Source of the DNA: Venturia oleaginea
Taxonomy: Eukaryota; Ascomycota; Dothideomycetes; Venturiales; Venturiaceae
NCBI GenBank assembly: GCA_013176395.1
Contig: JABMLP010000025.1
Span: 186,001 to 250,000 of the forward strand
Direction: 5' to 3'
DNA length: 64,000 nucleotides
Below are positions 55,275 through 64,000 of the stretch, in pieces (within the stretch, counting starts at the first letter, position 1; every line of letters starts with the position of its first letter). Under the pieces are notes generated by a model. It saw only the letters and a program-made list of their open reading frames with translations, did not search any database and had not been told where the DNA came from. The translations under genes were made by a program, and so were the position numbers.

Positions 55275-56387
55275 ATGGTATTCCAACAAGCAATCAGTTC
55301 AATGTCGCTTGGTCGGGCCTGGGTACACAAACTACCCAGTAAGCTCGACCAAGCAAAGCGTTTCGGCTACAAAGGAATCGAGTTGTTCTACGAAGACCTC
55401 GAATACGTCGCCAAAGAAATAGACGGTGGAGCGTCCCCATCCAACCTCCTCAAAGCATCTAGGACCGTTCGAGAAATGTGTGATGCTCGAGGTCTAACCA
55501 TCATCGCCCTCCAACCATTCATGCACTACGAAGGCCTTCGAGATCGCACAGAACACGCCCGTCGTGTCGAAGAAATGAAATTATGGATTAAACTGGCCAA
55601 GATCCTAGGAACAGACCTCATTGCAATCCCATCGAGTTTCATCTCCGAGGAAGAGTGTACAGGAGACTTCACCACCATCGTCCAAGACCTCCGTGAAATC
55701 GCAGATCTGGGATTACAAGAATATCCACCAACCAGATTCGCCTACGAAGCTCTAGCATGGGGAACATGGACATCAACCTGGGAACAAGCCTACAAAATCG
55801 TCTGCGCCGTCGACCGACCAAACTTCGGCCTAGTAATGGATACCTTCAACATGGCCGCAAAAATCTACGCCGACCCCGCCTCCCCAACCTTCAAAACAAC
55901 AGACGCAGACACCGCCCTCACCGCCTCCATCCAAAGAATAAAAGCCCACCTCGACGTCCGAAAACTCTTTTTCCTTCAAATCGTCGATGCAAAACGCCTC
56001 TCCTCCCCCCTCGTAAAAGGCCACGCTCTCTACGTCCCCGCCCAACCATCCCGCATGTCCTGGTCAAGGAATTGCCGCCTATTCTACGGCGAAGAGGAAG
56101 AAGGCGCATTCCTCCCCGTCCACGCCATTTCAAAAGCGATCATCAAAGATCTAGGATATAAAGGCTGGATCAGCGCCGAACTTTTCAACGCGTATATGAA
56201 TTGCGCTGATGACGATGTGCCGGAGAATTTGGCGAGGCGGGGTGCGGTTTCTTGGAAGAAGTTTTGTAGGGATTTGGAGTTGAATGGGACTGCTGTTAGG
56301 AGTGCTGTGCAGCCGATTGGGGCTTGTGTTAGTGAGTTGAAGGGGCTTGCGTATGCTAGTACGAATTTGGTGTCGATGGAGGGGTGA
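55275..56387 (+). CDS. qutC: 3-Dehydroshikimate dehydratase
   Basis: A single uninterrupted exon of 370 residues, as expected for fungal enzymes. It starts MVFQQAISSMSLGRAWVHKL and is a TIM-barrel of the xylose-isomerase/AP-endonuclease-2 superfamily. Metal- and substrate-site strands are visible: YKGIELFYEDLEYVAKE, LTIIALQPFMHYEGL, RFAYEALAWGTW, FGLVMDTFNMAA, LFFLQIVDAKRL and WISAELFNAYMN. The Glu, Asp, Gln and Glu metal ligands are therefore in place. It converts 3-dehydroshikimate to protocatechuate, the last step encoded by the cluster. The product enters the beta-ketoadipate pathway elsewhere. Homologues are qa-4 and qutC. It converges with qutR. Confidence 0.95.
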   Translation: MVFQQAISSMSLGRAWVHKLPSKLDQAKRFGYKGIELFYEDLEYVAKEIDGGASPSNLLKASRTVREMCDARGLTIIALQPFMHYEGLRDRTEHARRVEEMKLWIKLAKILGTDLIAIPSSFISEEECTGDFTTIVQDLREIADLGLQEYPPTRFAYEALAWGTWTSTWEQAYKIVCAVDRPNFGLVMDTFNMAAKIYADPASPTFKTTDADTALTASIQRIKAHLDVRKLFFLQIVDAKRLSSPLVKGHALYVPAQPSRMSWSRNCRLFYGEEEEGAFLPVHAISKAIIKDLGYKGWISAELFNAYMNCADDDVPENLARRGAVSWKKFCRDLELNGTAVRSAVQPIGACVSELKGLAYASTNLVSMEG

Positions 56388-56704
56388 TTGGGGAAAGAGG
56401 GGTGGCGCAATGGGGTTAGACGCGAGATATCACTAGAGCTCTGATTTTAGGGGGATTGTATGGAGTTGGTAAATCTGGCAGGCGTATTGTTTTGGACGTG
56501 TTCTGCAAGATGAGTAGATTGGATTCAATATTTTTACGAGACATGAATTCCTGTGAGCAGATTTGTGACTTTGCGGGGAACTTTGCGGCGGTAAACTTCT
56601 CACCTGTTACCTGCAAGGACAATCAGAAGCAGCATGGCTCGAGGAATAGCAAGGCTGCTCTCGTAAGCTCGTGAATTGGTTGATTGTACTTTATGTCCTA
56701 ACAA
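56388..56704. other. Convergent 3' region qutC/qutR
   Basis: 317 bp between two stop codons. No gene or repeat was recognised. Confidence 0.5.
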
Positions 56705-59563
56705 TCACGGCTCTTGCTCCCCGACGTGCTCCAATCTCCATTGCGTTGCTTCAGGATCCGGACGTCCTTGTTCGTCTCTATAATTCCTCAACACTTCCGC
56801 TCTCATAAGTCTCCTCGGAGCTCGACGCCCAGTGAACAGCTCAAATTGTGCAAAGCCTTGTTCGGGCAGCAGATCCAGCCCATCCATCGTCACCCAGCCT
56901 TGTGCTGATTTGGAGCGGATCTGATCCAGTAGCGGCGTTCGGACGTTTCTATACGCAACCTGATGTAACAGTTAGTCTCGACATATAGATTGGAAATAAA
57001 CTCAAAGCATACCTCCATGACCACACCGCCAGTACGGCTTTGCAACCACTGCTCCGGTATCGTGAAGTCTGGGGATGGGTTCTCGCCAATCCCATGCGTT
57101 GGAATACATGAAACTACAATCGTTGGATCTCGGAAGTCCTTGGGCCAGGTTTGATGCAGAGAATGGATGGATCGCATGTGTATTTGAGAGTCGGGGGGCA
57201 ATCGTGCACGAACAGACGTTGCGAGACGAATTGTGCTGTCGTCCAATAGCCCCCTGAAATGTTTGATGAGTTTTTCAGCGTGGGAATTGGTTCGGTTGTA
57301 GATGAATATGTTGCGAACTCCAAGTTGTAGCATGGCATATATGGCAGCACGGGCCATACCTCCAGCACCCACAATCAAAGCAGTTGTCCTGGGTGACACT
57401 GCGTTCGCTGGTGACAGGCCACGTCTGACGCAAGCTCGAATTCCGATCCAATCTGTGTTCTCGCCATAGAGTGCTTGAACAGGTCCAGATCGGTTGCGCT
57501 CCTTGAACAACTGAAGGTCTTCCGGTATGCTGCCATCCTCAAGCAGATGTCGTACTGGAATCAGAGTATTGATCGCTCCGATAGCTTTTGCATGACAGCT
57601 CAATGAATGTGTCAACGAAATGACTTCGAGCTTGAAAGGTAAACTGATTGAGCACCCTCCAAATTGTGGATCATTGACGAGAGCTCGCAGTTCACTAACA
57701 CTAGGAGTTTGATGTGTTGTGTATGTGTGAGGCATCCCACAGGCACGATAAGCCGCCGAATGCATGGCTGGCGAGAGCGAGTAGCCGGCACTTGCTCCCA
57801 TTATATAAAAGCGCATGGGTTCGAATACGAACGACGAATAAAGCGCTTTCGTGGCCTCCATCGCGGAGATCCTCGGAGATTCTGGGCCTTGTGTCTTGAT
57901 GTCTTCGTGGGTGACAGGAGTCATGATGGCATTGAAGCAACATGATGTTCGGCCGAGAGGTCCCGTATTGTAGGCAACAAGTGGAATAAAACTTGAGTCT
58001 GCAGCAGTGACCTTTGCCTTGAATCTATCCACGGCGAAGTTGTCTTCAACACAGGTGGCTGGTCGGCAAAGTCGGACGATATCGAATCCCAACCTCTGGG
58101 CTCTTCGATATGCATGTACCCAAGACTCCGAGTCCCATGGCTCTGACGAATGAAGGTATGCGATAAGTCTGGTCGAACCTTTGCTTTTCACCACTTCACG
58201 GACCTCATCATCGGAAAGAGAAAGGTCTAACGTAGCGAACTCGGGAGCCAACCGGAGACCATGGTGAACAAGATCCAGGTATGATGGTGAGGCCCCGTAT
58301 TTATCTGCTTGCGCTTTGCGATCCCTCCACTTCACATGATAAAGTATCGGGACTATGGTGTTTCGACGTATGATGGCGAGTGCCTCGCTAACTTCAGATA
58401 ACAAAGGCAATCGGCTCCGTCCGTGTTTGTCTCTTTCTATCCTTCATTAAGTGATATGGTTTTCTCCTCTGGGAATCAATTAGCCACTCACCAATTTTGC
58501 CCACCTTCATCTCGAATACATCAGCTCCCTCTTCTAGCCGTTCTATATCCAACGACGATGTCATGATTTGCGACAGCGGAACAGAGACTGCATAGGTGAA
58601 AGATCTTGAATCCACACGAACCCGAGACAACGGATAGGCTTCTTCCAAAGCCGGTATATTCTCAATCTTAGTTGCCAATGCAAGGAATTTCAGGAAATGA
58701 CGCTCGGCTTTCTTCAAAGTAGGCCTTGGAGTTGGCGACCTTTGGCCTGGGCTAAGCTCAGGATGGAATTGCAAAAAATCGGACTGGTTGAAGAATTCCA
58801 GGTTGGAGCTGGCTCGGAAGGTCTTTTCCGTCGCATCAAGCAATTCAGCGACTTTGTTTCTTTCTGTCACGTTCAGGTAAGCTTGAATAGCATCCACATC
58901 CCGTAAGATATGGATGACTGGATGCGTCTGCCCATATTCGGAAAGCAAAATTTGACCTTCCCTATTTAGAGAGACAAGACCACAGACGATGACACACCGA
59001 GTCGGATTGCCGTGCAGCACATTTCGCAAAATTTCGATCGCTCGTCTTTGGTACTCGGATGACCCATGTGTCTTTCGAAAGGCAGCTGTCGATTGGCCTG
59101 TGGCTTCCTTAAAGGCGAAGTCGGTATCGATAAGTCTTCTTTGGAAGGCTGTTGCTGCGATGACACCCAGAGTAGATTTTCCAGTTCCCCGCGCGCCTAG
59201 AAGAAGTATAGAGGCATCTGCGATAAATGAAGTCTGTAAACTGGGTGATACAGCGGCCACGTTGTTCTTGCTATATGTTGCATCTTGATGCAGTCAGAAA
59301 CAGGTCGAGAGATTGTGGCCAGAAAATGATTTCAAAGATAGTTTGAGGAGACAGAAATGCTTTGATGGATGATGTTTCGAACAGCATGAGGTGTATGACT
59401 CACCAGCTGCATCCGTGTTCGATATATTGGGTAAGTTGGATACGGACGGGGCTCTCGAAGAAGTTCTCGGAGTTGATGCATGCCGCGACGGAGAGCCATC
59501 AGCCGAAAGGCGTCCATTCATTACATCGAACGGCCTTTTCGAGCCGGTGCTTAGGGCGGCCAT
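56705..59563 (-). CDS. qutR: Quinate repressor, AROM-derived three-domain regulator
   Basis: Exon 1 (59404-59563) starts MAALSTGSKRPFDVMNG and encodes a Ser/Arg-rich, disordered leader. After a 120-bp intron comes a shikimate-kinase-like domain with Walker A GARGTGKS at about residues 83-90. A later junction near 58440-58490 links it to a type I dehydroquinase-like domain (LPLLSEVSEALAIIRRNT, YHVKWRD, AYLHSSEPWD). The C-terminal domain is shikimate-dehydrogenase-like (GASAGYSLSPAMHSAAY, GENTDWIGI, VGAGGMARAAIYAML). In the dehydroquinase-like part, FDIVRLCRPAT has Arg where the enzyme has its Schiff-base Lys, so catalysis is probably lost. Known QutR/QA-1S bind QutA and block it in the absence of quinate. 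It is divergent from qutA. Confidence 0.93.
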
Positions 59564-60372
59564 TGCGAGGTCGTGGGGCTCAAGAGGGGGATATTCTACA
59601 CTCTGAAAGAAGAGAGACAGACCTGAGGGGTAAAGCCATGTCGTTGACCTTGTGAGATAGCAACAGTAGAAGCTACATGGTTGTAGCAAAGAAGCAACCT
59701 AAAGCGCCTTAGTCCGGCCAGGACCGGGTAAGAGCTTATCCGGACGGCTCACAACTCCAATCGTTCAACTCTACACGTGACTTGGACTTCTCCGCTTCTC
59801 CGCAATCTGCACGCCGTCGTGGCGATGGACTGTCTTGTGGTCGCTGCTACTACTCTCTGCTCTAGCAAGGGCAGATTGAACATCACCACATTTGCTCCAC
59901 TGACTGACTCCATGGAAGCTTAGTCGAAACGCAATGGATGTCGACCTGTCTGTCCAGTATGTTCAACCGACGCGCCAACGAATAGGGGGCAAGGGAAAGG
60001 TGCTGACTCTTACTTGCAGAAACTGAACTCATCGCTCATGGATACAGAAATACTCCTTGTCATAAATATAATTCCCAGAAGGTCGCTTTGATATCCGAGG
60101 ATCAAATCCGATTTCGAGTATACTTGTGATGCTATAAGCTTCGAGCTGGTGGAACTCTTCGACACTATCAACTGGACTTCGAGAAGCGATCTAAGCTGAA
60201 ATAGTGATATTCTGACAACCCGAAGAAGGGAATGGTTAGAAAAAGGAGTCCTCAGAATTCGGCTTTGGAAATCAGTTGAGATTGTAGGCCTACAGCCCCT
60301 GTTCATTCCATCCAACAGATATCTATCTCGAGATAACATCTGTATAAATGCTGACCTGAACGAATAGTCGCA
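59564..60372. promoter_or_regulatory. Divergent promoter qutR/qutA
   Basis: 809 bp between starts at 59563 (minus) and 60373 (plus), containing the best operator match in the cluster (59726-59741). This fits known self-regulation of the regulatory pair. Confidence 0.7.
59726..59741. promoter_or_regulatory. QutA/QA-1F-type operator
   Basis: GGGTAAGAGCTTATCC matches the published QA-1F binding consensus GGRTAARYRYTTATCC at 15 of 16 positions and is nearly palindromic. It lies 163 bp upstream of the qutR start and 632 bp upstream of qutA. Presence is seen; function is inferred from consensus and location. Confidence 0.75.
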
Positions 60373-62701
60373 ATGGTCGATACGAAAAGGAAGAATCGGT
60401 CTGACGAGAATGGCGAAAGTGCTCCTCCCGCCAAGAAGCCAAGAGTCCGAGTATCCAGAGCTTGCGATCAGTGCAGAAGTGCTAGAGAAAAGTGTGATGG
60501 AATCCAGCCGACATGTTTTACGTGTGCGTCATCCAACCGAGACTGCTCTTATATGTTGAATCCCAAAAGGAGGGGCATTCATCGTGGGTACATTCGAACA
60601 CTAGAACTCACCTTGGCTTGGGCGGTTGGTAACGTCCCCAACTGCGATGTTGCTTTGAGAGGCTTGCTGCAAGATGAAAAGGGACAAGCAATGTTGTCCG
60701 GTTCGGATACTGCAGCTGTTGAAAAGATGCACAGAAAGTGGAGGAAAACGCCGGTTTGTAAGACTATCGATCGCATTCTGTCTGGCGCAAATGATGGGCC
60801 TGTTGAAGAACAAGAGGCTTCTCCACCCGAGGAAGATGATGAAGACGAGGATAATAGCGAGCAGATTGTAAAATCCAACCCGGAAGCTTCGTTGATGACA
60901 CCCGAGTCTCAAAACATCGACTACCCGCACAAGAAGGGTCCGGAGTCTATGAGAACGTACGTCTTGGACTTGAACCAATTACAATGCTCATCCCATGGGC
61001 TAACTTTTCATCTCTAGAGCAACTCCAGGACTACCTCAATCTGCTGAAGTACAGCAAAAGAATACTGCTTCCGGCACTGATGATCATACAGGGAGTCTGC
61101 TAGTTCTTCCAGATAATTTCTGGCGTCTCTTGGACATCTACTTCGCCTATACGCATAGCTGGTTACCTATTGTAGAAAAGGACAGGATTCTGAAAATATG
61201 CTATACATATCCTCCTGAGGGACTCGCCATAGATCCCTTAGCAGCAGGCTCCGGCAAGCACGCAGAATTGTGGAGTCTATTCGCACTTGCAGCAGCTCAA
61301 GATGTCTCAGGAGCAAGAGCTCCAACGACCGAGCCATCTGAAAGAATCTCGGGAGCACAAATGCGCAGAACTGCCCGAAGTATTCGTCCAAATGATCTCA
61401 ACACCTTCGAGCTTGGCCACATTAACAGTCTCCTACTCGACACTCTTATCGACCTTGGCTCTCGACAAATTACCTCTGCTTGGACCACCCTCGGCCTCGC
61501 GACTCGAGCAATTTCGCTGCAAGAATCAAACGAAAAATCTCCTGCCACAAACAAGATCCAGGCTACATTTTTAGGATGCTTCATTCTGGAAACGTTCCTT
61601 GCCGTGGAGCTTGCGAAAATGCCCTCACTTAGACGGGATCATGCCATGCATGTCGGCTTTCTTGACGAAGATGGCATGGATGAGTGGCAGCCGTGGGCAG
61701 GCTGCGAGGGATTTGGGACCAGTGCTATAGATGTTGGCGCAAAGAGGTCGCATAGCCCAACGCTTGCGAAGAGTACATTCAACCAACTCGTCAAATTATG
61801 CTATGGCATCAACGATCATGCGGTTGGACAGATTTGTCACAGCTCATCCAACGAAGAGCAATATCTATATGAGTGGATACAAGACTTTCCAAAAAGTCTT
61901 GGGCCTCTCCATTCTCTGAGGGCGAACGAGTCAACGCCACAAAGATTGAACCTTTTCCTGGCCTATCTGTTCACGCGAGCAGTCTGTAGCCCGCAAAGCC
62001 ATTCTAATGCCGTCGATGAGGCGCTTGATGTCTTCGACCATTATTCAAGCACTCTCGGACACCAGACAATGCCGTCAGTATTTCACATACTGCTGAATAC
62101 CTTTCAGAAATGCCCCGGCTTGGACGGCTTGAGACAGACTCGACTGGCAGGCATTCGCTCGCGATTGTCCAAAATTTGGGAGCCACGTACGGTTGCAGAG
62201 AACATCTTCACTCCGCCTGCCACGTCCAACCAGTTCGGGGTCCCGCAGCAATCTCCTATTATCGCAGAAGCGCCGGCACATGACAGGAGGAGTGCCACTC
62301 AAGACATCCAGAAGCAACACGAAATTATACCCAGTCCCGTTCCAAGTCTACTCCAACAATCCAGACCTCCCTTTGATCCAACGCGGACTATCAATTCATT
62401 CACAAACGAAACATCACCCCATCATCGCCTACTAGATTTCCCACCTTCAGGCTCAAATCAAGCCATGTACACCTCGCCATACGACGCCTTGAATACCCAG
62501 CATTATAGCCCCAACGCGCCAACCATGTCAGCTGGCCCTCCCTCAGTTTCACTATCAGGCCTCACTGATTTAGATGCCCTATTCGATGATCTGACTTCCT
62601 TTGATGGCGTAGAGGCAGGGTTGCAACCGCAGTTCATGCAAAATTTGGGATTTGCGCCGAATGTCGATTTGGCCGAGTTCATGGGCTTTGATGTCCCTTG
62701 A
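60373..62701 (+). CDS. qutA: Quinate pathway activator, Zn2Cys6 transcription factor
   Basis: Two exons (60373-60956, 61018-62701; 61-bp intron) give 755 residues. The zinc cluster at about residues 30-57 reads ACDQCRSAREKCDGIQPTC then FTCASSNRDC, followed by the QutA-specific linker RRGIHRGYIRTLELTLAWAV. An acidic stretch (EEDDEDEDNSEQ) precedes the intron. The fungal-specific middle-homology region contains FWRLLDIYFAYTHSWLPIVEK and KHAELWSLFALAAAQ. The C-terminus has Asp-rich activation-like segments (LTDLDALFDDLTSFDG, NVDLAEFMGFDVP). Homologues are QA-1F and QutA, which bind 16-bp operators in front of all qa/qut genes and are held inactive by QutR. The C-terminal repressor-contact region appears intact. 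Confidence 0.95.
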
Positions 62702-63086
62702 TGATGGCGTGGATTTGATCCTTTTAGCTTGACTTGTCTCATCGAGGGTGTATCAAATAGCAGGTCTCCGTCAACCGGTTTCTGGAAGCTAAACGCACGT
62801 ATGGGAGTAGACGGCACCAATTTTCTGCATCTTTTCAGGGTAGATTTCGGCTTGGGAGACGGTGGAGGGCGATTGCGCAGTAAACAGAAGAGATACAGCG
62901 ATCAATACCAGAAGTCTCACGGATGGGAATGAATGGTTTGTGAGAATCCATGAAAGGTGCCAATACACCGGCAAAATTGTACTTGGAGCTTCTACAATTT
63001 CTAATTAACACGAACGAAGCCCGACAAAGGGAGGTTTTTTAACCCGAGCCTCCATTCGCAATGCCCATTTAACGCCGAATCCAAGA
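62702..63086. other. Convergent 3' region after qutA
   Basis: 385 bp to the next stop codon. No gene was recognised. Confidence 0.4.
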
Positions 63087-63725
63087 CTACAACTCCGATA
63101 TAGGCTCCTCGGAATCCTCCATCATGCCCAACAAGTCAGCAGCTTCGTCCAACCGCGCCTGTACATCCTCTACACGAAATTCGCATTCAGGATCCTCTTT
63201 CGTGGCGGCTTCCACACAATCCAGCCACTGCTTCCCTACCCGTCGAACATTGCCAATGCTGACCTTATACTTCTTTTTCTCTGACTCCTGCTGCTGTAGC
63301 TCCTCTGCCGTGCGCTGCTGTACCAAGCCCTCACTCGCTTCTTCAGCGCCACCATATGCTTCTTCAGCTTCAGCGTTGAACCCTTCACCATTGAAAGCTT
63401 CCTCGACCATCCCTGCCGCCGCATCGTTGACTCCCTGGATCATCTGCATGAACTGGGAATGAAGAGCCTGAAATTCTTCCTCGAACTCTTTCTCCAGGGT
63501 ACGAGCTCGTCCCTCTGACTCCCAGCTTCGCTTCTGTTTTGCAAACGCCTTTTTTTCTGTTTCCCAGGCTTTTCTCTCCTCTTCCCAGGCCAGCTTCTGT
63601 TTTGTGTGAGCCTCGCTTTCGCGCTTCAATTCTTTCAACTCTTTATCCGAGGTCGCCTTCGCGATGCGTAACTTCTCGAGCTCGGTTTGGAGGTCTTTGA
63701 ACTGGTTGTCGGGTTTTGTGTTCAT
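63087..63725 (-). CDS. Coiled-coil protein of unknown function
   Basis: A single exon of 212 residues starting MNTKPDNQFKDLQTELEKLR. Residues about 8-90 form a strongly charged coiled coil (KELKELKRESEAHTKQK, WEEERKAWETEKKAFAKQK). A Gly/Glu/Ala-rich hinge and a C-terminal helical region follow (KYKVSIGNVRRVGKQWLDCV), with an acidic end. No signal, membrane segment or known domain was recognised. The uniform composition and length without stops support a real gene. It converges with qutA but shows no sign of belonging to the quinate cluster. Confidence 0.6.
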   Translation of the reverse strand: MNTKPDNQFKDLQTELEKLRIAKATSDKELKELKRESEAHTKQKLAWEEERKAWETEKKAFAKQKRSWESEGRARTLEKEFEEEFQALHSQFMQMIQGVNDAAAGMVEEAFNGEGFNAEAEEAYGGAEEASEGLVQQRTAEELQQQESEKKKYKVSIGNVRRVGKQWLDCVEAATKEDPECEFRVEDVQARLDEAADLLGMMEDSEEPISEL

Positions 63726-64000
63726 GGCGTCCTATTGTGTCACCAATTTGGGTCCGGTTGAGGAGGGATGTGTGTGAGAAGGTGAAAGGAGCGCAATGGC
63801 GTGTCCCGTAGATATAGCAACGGACGTGTGGTTGTTGTTTGTTATTAAAAGAAATTGTCGGACGTAAAACTTGTAAGATAGATTCCTCGATCAAGGCAGA
63901 AATCTTGACCAGCTCAGCCACAGAGCATCCTCATTATTGAAACTCATCATCCCGATTCCAGCGTCCTTCTGCATGCAAACCGCCGCATCTAGTTCTATTA
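63726..64000. other. Right edge, upstream region of the coiled-coil gene
   Basis: 275 bp up to the window end. No gene is visible. Confidence 0.4.

Overview
This window is nuclear DNA of a filamentous ascomycete (Pezizomycotina). Genes carry several short introns of about 45-120 bp with GTRNGT donors and CTAA/CTGA-type branch points. Intergenic gaps are short to moderate, both strands are used, and there are fungus-specific families (Zn2Cys6 and Fungal_trans_2 regulators, KP4-like protein, QutA/QutR). A Leotiomycete is my guess; the sequence alone does not fix the class. All multi-exon models were built by hand from reading frames and splice signals.

Region 1 (1-14.2 kb): the 5' end of a DBP2-type DEAD-box helicase, a bifunctional THI20-type thiamine gene, an F-box/LRR protein, checkpoint clamp subunit rad9, a poorly resolved single-pass membrane protein, a 695-bp solo LTR with an exact 5-bp target duplication, and the CSB/Rad26 repair ATPase.

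Region 2 (14.2-25 kb): an apparently intact Tc1/mariner-like element with 33-bp terminal inverted repeats lies between rad26 and a small secreted KP4-like gene. A Cut12-like spindle-pole protein, a Fungal_trans_2 regulator and a TDT-family (malate/sulfite-type) transporter follow.

Region 3 (25-46.5 kb): rtf2 and arp9 share a 244-bp divergent promoter, and arp9 converges on arp8. Then come a gene-poor stretch with a 330-bp imperfect palindrome, eIF1 (with an 8-nt microexon), a conserved small protein of unknown role, an alkyltransferase-like (ATL) repair gene whose active-site Cys is replaced by Trp, a large DEAH-box helicase with a presequence-like N-terminus, and a truncated S9-peptidase pseudogene.

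Region 4 (47.4-62.7 kb): a complete quinate-utilisation (qut/qa) cluster in the order qutD, qutB, qutG, qutE, a Gfo/Idh/MocA oxidoreductase, qutC, qutR, qutA. The eight genes alternate strand perfectly, so four divergent promoters serve all of them. QutD imports quinate, QutB oxidises it to dehydroquinate, QutE dehydrates that to dehydroshikimate, and QutC converts that to protocatechuate. QutA activates and QutR represses. A near-perfect QutA/QA-1F operator lies in the qutR-qutA promoter. The oxidoreductase is the unexplained member. A coiled-coil protein closes the window.
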